From NCBI GenBank assembly GCA_947493035.1, contig CANLOW010000003.1, forward strand, positions 409,193 through 473,192: a stretch of DNA of 64,000 bases. The letters run 5' to 3'. This document shows, in pieces, positions 9,781 to 18,911 of this stretch (positions are counted from its first letter, which is position 1; each line of letters begins with the position of its first letter). The notes under the pieces are model-generated. The model did no database searches. It was not told the DNA's origin and saw nothing but the letters and a program-made list of their open reading frames with translations. The stretch is from an uncultured Aquimarina sp. Lineage in GTDB: Bacteria > Bacteroidota > Bacteroidia > Flavobacteriales > Flavobacteriaceae. Made by a program: the position numbers and the translations under genes.

Positions 9781-10386
9781 ATGAAAACACTACACCTTTA
9801 CAAAGACAAAGAACTTCATGGTAGTTACAAACAAGAAAAGTTAAATCTATTACTCACTTTCCAAGTAAATTGTCCTGGATGTTTTCTCTATGCCTTACCA
9901 ATATTTAATCAACTATATAAAAAATACAACTCTAATGTAGGCTTTATTGCTTTATCTACTGCCTTTGAAAACTTTGATTTAAATACAACTAACAATACCT
10001 CAGAACTGATTAAAAATGGAACTTTAGTCGGTCATACTAAACACGCTTTAGCCGAACATGGTTTTGATTCTTTCCCTATAACTCCATTATTCCCCATTGC
10101 AATGGACAAAATAATGACTGAAAAGGAAAAGCCTGAGCTAGTAACTCAAATTTGTCTTTTAAACCCAAACTTTTTGACTTGGAATACTAATGATCGTGAA
10201 TTATTAGCATCTAGAGTTATAGCATACCTAAATGCTCAAGAAAAAGTATCTATGACATTTACTGTAAATCAATTTAAAGGTACTCCAACTATTGTTCTAT
10301 TTAACGATAAGAATGAGATCTTACAATCTTGGTTTGGACATACAGCAAAGTCCGAAATTGAAGAGGAAATTGAAAAGTTTCTTTAA
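9781..10386 (+). CDS. Thioredoxin-fold (TlpA-like) protein with CPGC motif
   Basis: The 201-residue protein has the thioredoxin-like sequence LLLTFQVNCPGCFLYALPIFNQLY, with a CPGC redox motif at about residues 38-41. Near the C-terminus is a cis-proline segment (FKGTPTIVLFNDKNEILQSWFGH). Between them is a helical insertion of about 70 residues. There is no signal peptide, so it should act in the cytoplasm, and the CPGC pair suggests a disulfide reductase or a peroxiredoxin-like partner. The substrate is not predictable. It appears to be a single-gene unit. Confidence 0.7.
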   Translation: MKTLHLYKDKELHGSYKQEKLNLLLTFQVNCPGCFLYALPIFNQLYKKYNSNVGFIALSTAFENFDLNTTNNTSELIKNGTLVGHTKHALAEHGFDSFPITPLFPIAMDKIMTEKEKPELVTQICLLNPNFLTWNTNDRELLASRVIAYLNAQEKVSMTFTVNQFKGTPTIVLFNDKNEILQSWFGHTAKSEIEEEIEKFL

Positions 10387-10597
10387 GCAAATAATCCTCG
10401 AGGCAAGCTTCGGAATATTATACCTTTAGCGGTGCTAATAAAATGAATTAACATTTCAATCATAAAAAATATGGATTCATTATAAGTTAGTTACTTTAAC
10501 TTACAAATACACAACTAACTTTAATTGAGCGATTTACCTAAAATGTTAAATTTATCGACAAAACACATAAAAACAAAGATTAAGTGTGTTTATTTCA

Positions 10598-10605
10598 TAT
10601 ATTTG
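10598..10605 (+). promoter_or_regulatory. -7 box TATATTTG for the exported unknown protein
   Basis: TATATTTG matches TAnnTTTG exactly and lies 29 bases before the ATG at 10634. This places transcription start upstream of that ATG but downstream of the track ORF start at 10586, which supports the shorter start. Confidence 0.55.
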
Positions 10606-10633
10606 TACAGTAACCCCTTCAACACCAACCTAT

Positions 10634-11155
10634 ATGAAAACCTTTGTAAATTTCTTTTTGATACTGATTGGGATAGTATTTAGCAGCAAAGCGCAGGAAA
10701 TACAACATGTTTTCAAATGGGAAGCATCAACTATTTCGGGAGGGGTATTCATTGGTATTACCAATAAGCGAATGGAAGCTCTGTTAATAATAGAGCATTT
10801 AATGTCAGAAAAAAATGGCGATCAAGACATACTTGATTTCGATATTCGCTTTTCTCCTGTTAAAACATCCAACAATAATGACGTATTCGATGAGTTTTTA
10901 ACTTTAACTCCAGAAAACAATAACTATGCCTATTTAACTAGAGAAGATTTTGAAGCCATTAGAGTGAATAAACAATGGGGAAAGGCTAATTGTATTTCCT
11001 ATTACGAAAACAATAATACCTTTAAAAACAAAAAAAGTATGTTGCAGCACTTAAATAATCAAGTCCTAACATATGAAAAGTTTTTATTCTTAAGTAAGAA
11101 TGATAGATCTAGAGAGATTTACACCCTTACCACTAATCAGAAAGCTAGAGAATAA
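10634..11155 (+). CDS. Exported protein of unknown function
   Basis: I place the start at ATG 10634 rather than 10586, because a signal peptide begins there (FVNFFLILIGIVFSSKAQE) and a -7 box lies between the two. The mature part of about 150 residues has no motif I recognise; it includes the segment FKWEASTISGGVFIGITNKR. It lacks cysteine pairs and membrane segments, so it is probably periplasmic or outer-membrane associated. It stands alone between the thioredoxin-fold gene and a minus-strand regulator gene. Confidence 0.6.
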   Translation: MKTFVNFFLILIGIVFSSKAQEIQHVFKWEASTISGGVFIGITNKRMEALLIIEHLMSEKNGDQDILDFDIRFSPVKTSNNNDVFDEFLTLTPENNNYAYLTREDFEAIRVNKQWGKANCISYYENNNTFKNKKSMLQHLNNQVLTYEKFLFLSKNDRSREIYTLTTNQKARE

Positions 11156-11256
11156 TTTTTTAATTTTCTAACTATCAATTATCCATTCCACTTTATTTTG
11201 CTCAATACCAATTTAGTTATTATACGAATGCTTTTTTAAAAAAATAGCATCATTAA

Positions 11257-12390
11257 TTAAAAAGATACTACTTCTAATAATTCTAGATAAGTATCTGATC
11301 TATACATTCCTTTCACATTAAATATTGCTGTAAAATATATTTTATCATCAAGAAGTTTTGTAAACTTCTTGATTTTTTTTTCTGTTGTAAAATATTTTAT
11401 ACAAGCACCTATTCCCATATCATGATTTGAAAAAAACAAAATTTGATCTGAATTATTAGGCCCTTTAATCTTCGACACAATGGCTAGCTCATCATTCAAG
11501 ACGCGATAGGGGAATCGATATACAGTATCTTTTAATCTAGGGTGATGCTCTCTTAATAATAAACTGTCCTTTAAAGTAAAATATGGATTTGCTTCATTAA
11601 AAAAATCTACAAATACCGTCTTGGTTTTAATGGGACCAATATAAATCGTATTGTTTTCTTTTAATTCATCAATAGAAGTGCGACTAGTATATCGAACTTG
11701 TATACCTTTTTTATACGTTGAAAAAAAACTAGCCAATTGTAATGTTCCCTCTACAGCCATTTGATTTACGTAACTATAGGGTGACGGCACAAACGAATCT
11801 TTCAATTTTGGATATTGCTCTATTAATGCATAGTAATCTTTTACCGAATTAATAGAGTAATCTCTTGTCCAACCATAGTTACCTGTAGCTGTATTTCCTA
11901 ACATTCCAAATACATCACCAATTACTAATGAAGTAGCGTTTATGTTAGATAAAAAAGGCCTCCAAATTTCAGGCTTCTTCTTGGGAATTAAAGTCAATAA
12001 AAAACCGATAATAAGAACGCTTATGATTCCCCAATATACACGCTTGTTAAAAGATTTAGAAGGTAATTTTTGAGATATAGGATTTTTATATTTTTTAAAA
12101 GTGACTTTATACTGCCCCTTTTCAATAACTACTCTTATTTGATCATCTTTACCTTCGTTTTCATAATACTTATCTAGTTTTTTTCTAAGGTTGTAGACAT
12201 TTACACGAACCTTAGCTCCTACTTCTTTCTTACCAAAGAAATCTATTGCAATTAAGCTTTCATTAAGATCTATATCATTTATTGTTGCTTCTGTCAAAAA
12301 TTGCAGCAGAGCAATACTTGTAGGAGCATTAACAAAAGTCTCACTTTTACAAATTTCGTTTATTATTAATTTTTGTTCCTTTAAAGTCAT
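11257..12390 (-). CDS. Membrane-anchored winged-helix regulator with extracytoplasmic sensor region
   Basis: Residues 1-105 form a winged-helix domain of a type seen in Bacteroidota (NAPTSIALLQFLTEATIND, VRVNVYNLRKKLDKYYENEG, IEKGQYKVTF). A single membrane helix follows at about 116-134 (VYWGIISVLIIGFLLTLIP). The C-terminal 240 residues are predicted to be extracytoplasmic and may bind a ligand (SLVIGDVFGMLGN, TIYIGPIKTKTVFVDFF). This is a one-component transmembrane regulator, ToxR/CadC-like in layout though not clearly homologous. It is divergent from the GH117-like gene, with 172 bp between the start codons, so it is the best candidate regulator of the uronate operon. The ligand is unknown. 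Confidence 0.7.
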   Translation of the reverse strand: MTLKEQKLIINEICKSETFVNAPTSIALLQFLTEATINDIDLNESLIAIDFFGKKEVGAKVRVNVYNLRKKLDKYYENEGKDDQIRVVIEKGQYKVTFKKYKNPISQKLPSKSFNKRVYWGIISVLIIGFLLTLIPKKKPEIWRPFLSNINATSLVIGDVFGMLGNTATGNYGWTRDYSINSVKDYYALIEQYPKLKDSFVPSPYSYVNQMAVEGTLQLASFFSTYKKGIQVRYTSRTSIDELKENNTIYIGPIKTKTVFVDFFNEANPYFTLKDSLLLREHHPRLKDTVYRFPYRVLNDELAIVSKIKGPNNSDQILFFSNHDMGIGACIKYFTTEKKIKKFTKLLDDKIYFTAIFNVKGMYRSDTYLELLEVVSF

Positions 12391-12421
12391 TTTCCAGTAA
12401 AATCAATGATTTAGACGTCTA

Positions 12422-12448
12422 CTTTAACCGTTATAGATACCGTTAAAG
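12422..12448. promoter_or_regulatory. Inverted repeat in the divergent regulator/GH117 intergenic region
   Basis: CTTTAAC (12422-12428) and GTTAAAG (12442-12448) form 7-bp arms around a 13-bp spacer. CCGTTA is also repeated directly within the element. It lies close to the start of the winged-helix regulator gene and could be its operator; this is inferred from position and symmetry only. Confidence 0.35.
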
Positions 12449-12562
12449 CTAGGTTAAAAGTACTTAAATCAAAAAAAATACAGTTAATTGCTCTTGTTAT
12501 TTTTAAAATCTATTCTGATTTTACGAAAACGTTGTACCAATACATCATCTAAAATTTACACC

Positions 12563-13855
12563 ATGCTAAAAAAGCTTTCCATTGCTTTCATATTGTCCTT
12601 TATTTTTTCATGTAATAGTGATAAAAACGTGCACGTATCTAATAAAGAAGAAAACACTAAAAAAGCATTCCCTCTTTACTTAAAAGATTTAGACCCAAAC
12701 AAACCTTTAAGTAGTGCAATTAAAAGAAGTTTTGAAAATTACGAAGCTCCTAGACTTTTGGATAATGAATTGTACACAAATTTTAAGTACTCAGAATTAA
12801 AAGGATTTGATTATCACAATGGGGATGGAACCATATCTAGAAGAGATCCTTCTAAAATTATTAAAGAAAACGGAAAATATTATGTGTGGTATACCCATCG
12901 AGAGACTCCTACTGAACCAAAAGGTTTTAAAGGCGCTACGGATGTAATCCCTTCTCAGGACTGGGATTTAGCAGAGATTTGGTATGCAACTAGTACAGAT
13001 GGATTTACTTGGAAAGAACAAGGAGTTGCAATTCCCAGGCCTCCAGAACCAAAACCTGGGTGGCGTTCTGTTGCTACTGCTGATATCCTAAAATTCAAAA
13101 ATAAATACTACCTCTATTATCAAGCTTTTGATGCTCCAAGTGGTAAATACAACAAGAAAAGGGATGCCTATGATATTTGTCCTGTAGCCATGTCTTGGGC
13201 TGATTCTCCTGAAGGCCCATGGACTCCTTTAGATAATGTAGTTATTCCTTTCGGGAGTGAAGATGAATGGGATTATAGAGTCATCCATGATCCAAACCCT
13301 CTAGTTCATAATGGGAAAATTTATATCTATTATAAATCTGGAATGGATAAACGAGATGAAAATCGTAAATTTTGGGATACTTGGGGAGTTGCTGTAGCTG
13401 ACAAACCTGAAGGGCCATTTGTAAAACATGAGTTAAACCCAATCATGAATTCAGGACATGAAACTATTATTTTCCCTTTTAAAGAAGGTGTTGCCGCTAT
13501 TGTAAATACAGATGGGATCGAGCACTATACTATTCAATACGCAAAAGATTGGGTTAATTTTGAAATTGCTTCTGTAACACAATTATTACCTACTGCAGCT
13601 GGTGTATACTCTCCCGATGCATTTGATGATGATCATGATGGTGATGGCATTACCTGGGGATTATCACATTTTATTAACGCCGGAAATAATTGGAATAAAA
13701 TGTATACAAAACTTGGAAGATTCGATTGTGACTTAAGTCAAAAAGTACATGATCCTAGTTTAAAACAATCTAATATTTTATTACCCAATGATTGGTATTT
13801 CAGACAAGGCCTTAGCGCTGAACAACGAAAGAGAATCGAAGAAAGAAATCAGTAG
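12563..13855 (+). CDS. GH117-like glycoside hydrolase lipoprotein
   Basis: I start at ATG 12563, because a lipoprotein signal begins there (AFILSFIFSC, Cys at residue 17); the track start at 12488 is a TTG with no signal. The mature sequence resembles GH117, a five-bladed propeller family that includes alpha-1,3-(3,6-anhydro)-L-galactosidases removing anhydrogalactose from neoagaro-oligosaccharides. Matching blocks include YHNGDGTISRRDPSKII, YYVWYTHRETPTEPKG, VIHDPNPLVHNGKIYIYYKSG and NSGHETIIFPF, which hold the Asp, His and Glu positions of the family's active site. Not all GH117 members act on neoagarobiose, and this one sits with hexuronate genes, so its true substrate may differ. It heads the uronate operon and probably acts in the periplasm. 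Confidence 0.78.
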   Translation: MLKKLSIAFILSFIFSCNSDKNVHVSNKEENTKKAFPLYLKDLDPNKPLSSAIKRSFENYEAPRLLDNELYTNFKYSELKGFDYHNGDGTISRRDPSKIIKENGKYYVWYTHRETPTEPKGFKGATDVIPSQDWDLAEIWYATSTDGFTWKEQGVAIPRPPEPKPGWRSVATADILKFKNKYYLYYQAFDAPSGKYNKKRDAYDICPVAMSWADSPEGPWTPLDNVVIPFGSEDEWDYRVIHDPNPLVHNGKIYIYYKSGMDKRDENRKFWDTWGVAVADKPEGPFVKHELNPIMNSGHETIIFPFKEGVAAIVNTDGIEHYTIQYAKDWVNFEIASVTQLLPTAAGVYSPDAFDDDHDGDGITWGLSHFINAGNNWNKMYTKLGRFDCDLSQKVHDPSLKQSNILLPNDWYFRQGLSAEQRKRIEERNQ

Positions 13856-13989
13856 ACTAATTCGAGGCAAGTCCACGAAGTATATATAAAAATAAGATTT
13901 TAATTTAATGGCAAATCTTGGAGTATTACTCCCTTTGATAATGACAATAAATTGAAACTTAATTACTCTAGAAAACAAAAGATAATTTG

Positions 13990-14811
13990 ATGAGCTTAAA
14001 AGATAAAGTTATTGTAATCACTGGTGGATCGGGTGTTTTGTGTAGCGAAATGGCAATTCACCTTAGTAAACTAGGTGCAAAAATAGCTTTGCTAGGGAGA
14101 ACACTTAGCAAGCTAAAAACTATCGAAAGAAGAATTAAAACAGAAGGAGGGATTGCTCTTAGCTTTTCTGTTGATGTATTAGACAAAGAAGGTTTACTAA
14201 AAGTAAATGGTGAAATAACTAAACAATTTGGGACTTGTGATATTTTGATTAATGGAGCCGGAGGAAATCATCCTGATGCGACAACACCAAATACTCGTTT
14301 TGGTGAAAATGAAGTTCCTAATAAAGGGTTCTTCGATCTTGATCACAATGCTGTTGGGAAAGTTTTTAACATCAATTTTCTAGGCTCTTTTCTCCCTTCT
14401 CAGATTTTCGGGAAAGATATGAATGGTAAAAAAGGCTGTACTATTATTAACATTTCATCAATGAGTGCCTATTCTCCTATGACCAAGGTAATGGCATATA
14501 GTGCCGCCAAAGCAGCAATTTCTAATTTTACAGAATGGATGGCTGTTCATTTTGCTTCTGCTGATATTCGCGTAAATGCAATTGCTCCAGGTTTTTTCTT
14601 AAGTGAACAAAATAGAACATTACTGACCAAAGATGACGGAAGTTTAACAGATCGAGGAAATACAATAATAAGTCAAACCCCTATGAGACGCTTTGGAAAG
14701 CCTGAAGATTTATTAGGAACATTGGAGTGGTTATGTGGAGATGCTTCTCAATTCGTAACGGGTATTATAGTACCTGTTGATGGTGGGTTTAACGCTTTTA
14801 GTGGAGTTTAA
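13990..14811 (+). CDS. SDR-family oxidoreductase, probable fructuronate reductase (mannonate oxidoreductase)
   Basis: I prefer ATG 13990 to the TTG at 13987. The 273-residue protein has a Rossmann fold with the segment VITGGSGVLCSEMA; a Cys stands where most SDRs have the last Gly of TGxxxGxG. It also has the NGAGG motif and a catalytic YSAAK. The C-terminal PVDGGFNAFSGV is usual for this subfamily. SDR enzymes of this kind occur beside uxuA in Bacteroidota and replace UxuB, reducing fructuronate to mannonate with NAD(P)H. It lies 3 bp before uxuA, which supports that role; the exact substrate is inferred from context. Confidence 0.75.
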   Translation: MSLKDKVIVITGGSGVLCSEMAIHLSKLGAKIALLGRTLSKLKTIERRIKTEGGIALSFSVDVLDKEGLLKVNGEITKQFGTCDILINGAGGNHPDATTPNTRFGENEVPNKGFFDLDHNAVGKVFNINFLGSFLPSQIFGKDMNGKKGCTIINISSMSAYSPMTKVMAYSAAKAAISNFTEWMAVHFASADIRVNAIAPGFFLSEQNRTLLTKDDGSLTDRGNTIISQTPMRRFGKPEDLLGTLEWLCGDASQFVTGIIVPVDGGFNAFSGV

Positions 14812-14814
14812 AAA

Positions 14815-16023
14815 ATGGATAAATTCGAACAAACTTGGAGGTGGTATGGGCCTACAGATCCCGTTACTCTTTTAGATATAAAACAAGCAGGAGCAACAGG
14901 TATTGTTTCTGCACTACACCACATCCCAAATGGAGCTATTTGGCCTATTGAAGAAATTTTAAAAAGGAAACAAACCATTGAAGAATTTGGTCTTACATGG
15001 AGTGTCGTTGAAAGTGTACCTGTACACGAAGATATAAAGAGACAAACAGGTGATTTTAAAATTTATATTGAAAATTACAAGCAAACACTAATTAACTTAG
15101 GAAAGTGCGGTATAGACACGGTTTGTTACAATTTCATGCCCGTAGTAGACTGGACTAGAACTAATCTAGACTATCCTTCTGAAGATGGATCTACTTGCCT
15201 AAGCTATAGTAAATGGGATATGGCAGCCTTTGAATTATTCATCCTTAAACGCCCTGGAGCCTTTAAAACCTACTCTAAAAGTGAAATCGAAAAGGCAAAA
15301 ACACATTATGAAAGCTTGAGCGATAAACAGCTAAAACAAATTACTGATAGTATAATTGCAGGTTTACCTGGCTCATCAAAAGGATATGAGGTCGATGAAA
15401 ATTATGCATTAGAGAATTTCCAAAAGCTTTTAAATACCTATGAAGGCATTGATGTCGATAAAATGAAAACTCATCTTTTTTATTTTCTATCGGAAATTAC
15501 TCCTACTGCTGCTGAAGCTGGTATTAGACTATGCATACACCCAGACGACCCTCCTTTCATTATATTAGGATTACCGAGAGTTCTAAGTACTACTAAAGAT
15601 ATTAGAGACTTATTTCAAGAAGTAGATCATCCAAATAATGGACTCACATTTTGTACGGGCTCTTTTGGAGTTCGCGAGGATAATGATCTAATTGAAATGA
15701 TTAAAGAGTTTGGTTATAGAATTCATTTCGTACACTTACGCGCTACTAAACGAAATCATGAAGGTAGTTTTTATGAAGCTGACCATTTAGATGGTGATGT
15801 GGACATGTTTGAAGTAATGAAAGCCCTAATTGAAGAGCAACAGCGTCGCAAATTAAATGGAAGAAATGATCTTCGCATGCCTTTTAGACCTGATCACGGA
15901 CATCGAATGTTACATGATTTGAAAAATGAAGGAAACCCAGGATATATGGCGATTGGTCGATTAAGAGGATTAGCAGAATTAAGAGGGTTAGAACTAGGAA
16001 TTAGAAAATCAATACAATCATGA
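14815..16023 (+). CDS. uxuA: Mannonate dehydratase
   Basis: The 402-residue protein matches UxuA from the first residues ([22 protein letters not shown]) to the end. Metal- and substrate-binding blocks are present: [35 protein letters not shown], and [12 protein letters not shown]. UxuA removes water from D-mannonate to give 2-keto-3-deoxy-D-gluconate in the cytoplasm. Its ATGA stop overlaps the uxaC start by 4 bp and it follows the SDR gene by 3 bp, so the three enzymes form one transcription unit that channels glucuronate to KDG. Confidence 0.93.
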   Translation: MDKFEQTWRWYGPTDPVTLLDIKQAGATGIVSALHHIPNGAIWPIEEILKRKQTIEEFGLTWSVVESVPVHEDIKRQTGDFKIYIENYKQTLINLGKCGIDTVCYNFMPVVDWTRTNLDYPSEDGSTCLSYSKWDMAAFELFILKRPGAFKTYSKSEIEKAKTHYESLSDKQLKQITDSIIAGLPGSSKGYEVDENYALENFQKLLNTYEGIDVDKMKTHLFYFLSEITPTAAEAGIRLCIHPDDPPFIILGLPRVLSTTKDIRDLFQEVDHPNNGLTFCTGSFGVREDNDLIEMIKEFGYRIHFVHLRATKRNHEGSFYEADHLDGDVDMFEVMKALIEEQQRRKLNGRNDLRMPFRPDHGHRMLHDLKNEGNPGYMAIGRLRGLAELRGLELGIRKSIQS

Positions 16024-17411
16024 AAACATTTTTAGGTGCTGATTTTTTATTAACAAATAGTATTGCTGAAAAGCTATACCATGAAGTTGCTGCCAATTTA
16101 CCTATTATTGATTACCACAATCACCTACCCCCTAATGAAATCGCAGAAAACAGGCAATATGATAATATTTCACAAGCTTGGTTGAACGAGGATCATTATA
16201 AATGGCGTGCTATGCGTGCCAATGGAATCAATGAACATTATATCACTGGAAATGCTTCTGATAAAGAGAAATTTTTAAAGTGGGGAGCAACGGTTCCATT
16301 TACCTTACGTAATCCTTTATATCACTGGACTCATCTAGAGCTAAAAACCTATTTTGGAATTGATAACTTATTAAATCAGCATAGTGCAGAAAGTATCTAT
16401 GAGGCAACCTCTATAATGCTTCAAAATCCTGAAATGAGTTGTCAAGGGTTATTAAAATTTAAAAATGTTGAAGCACTATGTACTACTGATGATCCCATAG
16501 ATAACCTTGAACATCATAAATCAATAAAAGACTCCAACTGCAAGACTAAAGTTTTCCCAACATTTAGACCAGAAAAAGCGATAAGTGTTAATGACCTATC
16601 TTACCTAAATAAGTTATCAGAAGTCGTCAAAATAGAAATTAAAACGACAGATGATTTACTAGAAGCACTGAAACAAAGAATCGATTATTTCCACAAACAT
16701 GGATGCAGACTATCTGATATAAGCTTTGAAAAATTCCCAGAACTTTTAAATGAAAAAGAAGCTATAGAAGATTTCAAAAAATTCTTAGCGGGAAAACCCT
16801 TATTACCATATAAGCGCGAAAATGTTCAGGCATATTTACTTGTAGAAGTTTGCAAATTATACCATGCTAAAGGATGGACACAACAATTTCATGTTGGAGT
16901 TCTACGAAATAACAATACACGAGCTAAAAATCTATTAGGAGCTGATACTGGTTTTGATTCTATGAGTGATGTCTTACAAGGCAGTGCTTTACTTCGATTC
17001 TTAGACCATCTAGATATAACGGATCAGCTTACTAAAACTATTATTTATAATCTAAATCCTAGAGATAATGATTTGTTTGCCAATGCAATTGGAAATTTTC
17101 AAGGCGGTGGTATCGCTGGAAAAATTCAATTTGGATCAGGTTGGTGGTTTCTAGATCAAAAGTCTGGAATCGAAAATCAATTGAACACCTTATCCTATAT
17201 GGGATTATTAAGTCGATTTATCGGTATGTTAACGGATTCAAGAAGTTTCCTTTCCTTTTCTAGACATGAATATTTTCGTCGCATTTTATGTAACCTTATT
17301 GGTACTGATGTTGTCAATGGTGAATTACCTAATGATATGAATCTTTTAAAAGAATTGATAGAAAACATCTGTTATTACAATGCTAAATCTTATCTAAAAC
17401 TAGACTACTAA
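16020..17411 (+). CDS. uxaC: Glucuronate (uronate) isomerase
   Basis: The 463-residue protein is of normal family length and has the N-terminal metal motif IDYHNHLPP of this amidohydrolase-fold enzyme. Further blocks are [47 protein letters not shown] and [19 protein letters not shown]. UxaC converts D-glucuronate to D-fructuronate and D-galacturonate to D-tagaturonate. Because uxuA rather than an altronate dehydratase is next to it, the glucuronate branch is the likely one. The start overlaps uxuA by 4 bp. Confidence 0.94.
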   Translation: MKTFLGADFLLTNSIAEKLYHEVAANLPIIDYHNHLPPNEIAENRQYDNISQAWLNEDHYKWRAMRANGINEHYITGNASDKEKFLKWGATVPFTLRNPLYHWTHLELKTYFGIDNLLNQHSAESIYEATSIMLQNPEMSCQGLLKFKNVEALCTTDDPIDNLEHHKSIKDSNCKTKVFPTFRPEKAISVNDLSYLNKLSEVVKIEIKTTDDLLEALKQRIDYFHKHGCRLSDISFEKFPELLNEKEAIEDFKKFLAGKPLLPYKRENVQAYLLVEVCKLYHAKGWTQQFHVGVLRNNNTRAKNLLGADTGFDSMSDVLQGSALLRFLDHLDITDQLTKTIIYNLNPRDNDLFANAIGNFQGGGIAGKIQFGSGWWFLDQKSGIENQLNTLSYMGLLSRFIGMLTDSRSFLSFSRHEYFRRILCNLIGTDVVNGELPNDMNLLKELIENICYYNAKSYLKLDY

Positions 17412-17425
17412 AGATTCCACAAAAC

Positions 17426-18463
17426 ATGAGACATACAACATCTATATTTTATTCCAAATCACACTTCCTTATTAAGGTTATATTGATTTGCTTTGTTATG
17501 TTGTTAGAATCATGTACTTCAAAACAATCTGTCAAAACTTTAAAATTAGCACACGCTCTTAATGAGGAACACCCCGTACATATTGGGATTTTAGAAATGG
17601 CTAGGCTGCTCAATGAATATTCTGAAGGAAAAATGCAGCTAAAGATTTTCAGCAATGGTCAATTAGGACAAGAGCGAGATTTATTAGAATTAATTCAAAT
17701 AGGGAGTTTAGATATTACTAAAGTATCTGCTAATACATTAGAGAATTTCGTCCCAGAATACAAAGTATTCATTACTCCCTATATTTTTAAAAATAAGATA
17801 CATACTTGGAATGTTCTTGAAGGATCTATTGGTAAAAAAATACTACAACAAGGAGAACCCTATAAACTGAGAGGGCTTTGTTATTTCGATGCGGGAAATC
17901 GAAGCTTTTACAGTACTAAAAAACCCGTCAATAGTCCAATTGACTTAAAAGGCTTAAAGATTAGGGTTATGAATAGCCAATCTTCATTTGACATGGTCAA
18001 TGCTTTAGGAGGCTCTCCTACCCCTCTTTCTTTTGGAGAACTCTATACAGCCTTACAACAAGGTGTCGTTGATGCTGCTGAAAATAACCCTCCTAGTTTC
18101 TATACTTCCAAACATTATGAAGTATGCAAATACTATACTATTGATGAACATCTGACTGTCCCTGATGTCATTATTGTAGGCACCTACCTATGGAATAGTC
18201 TAAATGATCAAGAAAAACAATGGCTACAAAAAGCCGCTGACGATGCTTCTACTTATCAACAAAAAATTTGGGCTCAATCGGTCACTGAAAGTTTAGAGAA
18301 AATCAAAGAAGCTGGTGTTCAGATAATATACCCTGACAAACTGCCTTTTCAACAAAAAGTAGAATCGCTATATAAAACTTATGACAAGCAACCTTCGCTA
18401 AAAAAGCTCATAAAAAAAATACAAGCTACTTCCTCAAAAAATAATATTCATGATACGAACTAA
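17426..18463 (+). CDS. TRAP transporter solute-binding protein, DctP family
   Basis: The 345-residue protein begins with a hydrophobic stretch ending in a lipobox-like LLESC, so it may be a lipoprotein. Family features are clear: LKLAHALNEEHPVHIG, FSNGQLGQERDLLELIQIG, the substrate-carboxylate Arg in LKGLKIRVMNSQSSFDMVNALGG, and GVVDAAENNPPSF. DctP-type proteins capture organic acids in the periplasm for sodium-driven uptake. The position directly after uxaC, 14 bp away, points to a hexuronate or similar sugar acid as ligand. Its end overlaps the dctQ gene by 14 bp. Confidence 0.9.
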   Translation: MRHTTSIFYSKSHFLIKVILICFVMLLESCTSKQSVKTLKLAHALNEEHPVHIGILEMARLLNEYSEGKMQLKIFSNGQLGQERDLLELIQIGSLDITKVSANTLENFVPEYKVFITPYIFKNKIHTWNVLEGSIGKKILQQGEPYKLRGLCYFDAGNRSFYSTKKPVNSPIDLKGLKIRVMNSQSSFDMVNALGGSPTPLSFGELYTALQQGVVDAAENNPPSFYTSKHYEVCKYYTIDEHLTVPDVIIVGTYLWNSLNDQEKQWLQKAADDASTYQQKIWAQSVTESLEKIKEAGVQIIYPDKLPFQQKVESLYKTYDKQPSLKKLIKKIQATSSKNNIHDTN

Positions 18464-18911
18464 TTTAGATCGCATATTAGAAAAAGGGTTGACCATACTT
18501 TTAATAATTATGGTAACCAATGTATTATGGCAAGTAGCCTCTAGATATATCTTGGGTAACCCTAGCGTTTTTACAGATGAATTAGCTCGATATTTATTGA
18601 TATGGATTGGTCTCATTGGCGCTGCCTATGGATCTGGAAAGAACACACATGTAGCCATCGATTTATTGAAGAAAAATCTAAATCCAAAACAACAATATAT
18701 TCAAACCATTATTATCAATATCATTGTAGCCTTTTTCTCTGTACTAGTATTAATTGTTGGAGGCATACGCCTAGTACTCCTTTCTTTTGAATTAGGACAA
18801 ACCTCTTCTGCAATACAATTACCTATTGGATATGTGTATTTAGCATTACCCATCAGCGGTAGCTTGATTACTTTTTATGCTATTGATAACCTAATACAAC
18901 ACAAAAAGTAA
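18450..18911 (+). CDS. TRAP transporter small membrane subunit (DctQ)
   Basis: The 153-residue protein has four predicted membrane helices, the usual DctQ layout (GLTILLIIMVTNVLWQVASRY, FTDELARYLLIWIGLIGAAYG, and two later ones). The FTDELARYLLIW motif is the family hallmark. It starts within the 3' end of the dctP gene and its stop overlaps the dctM start (TAATG), so translation is probably coupled. It forms the inner-membrane complex with DctM. Confidence 0.92.
   Translation: MIRTNLDRILEKGLTILLIIMVTNVLWQVASRYILGNPSVFTDELARYLLIWIGLIGAAYGSGKNTHVAIDLLKKNLNPKQQYIQTIIINIIVAFFSVLVLIVGGIRLVLLSFELGQTSSAIQLPIGYVYLALPISGSLITFYAIDNLIQHKK

Noticed and set aside
12488-12562. N-terminal extension of the GH117 ORF from TTG 12488
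   Set aside because: A lipoprotein signal peptide begins at the ATG at 12563, so the upstream codons are not translated.
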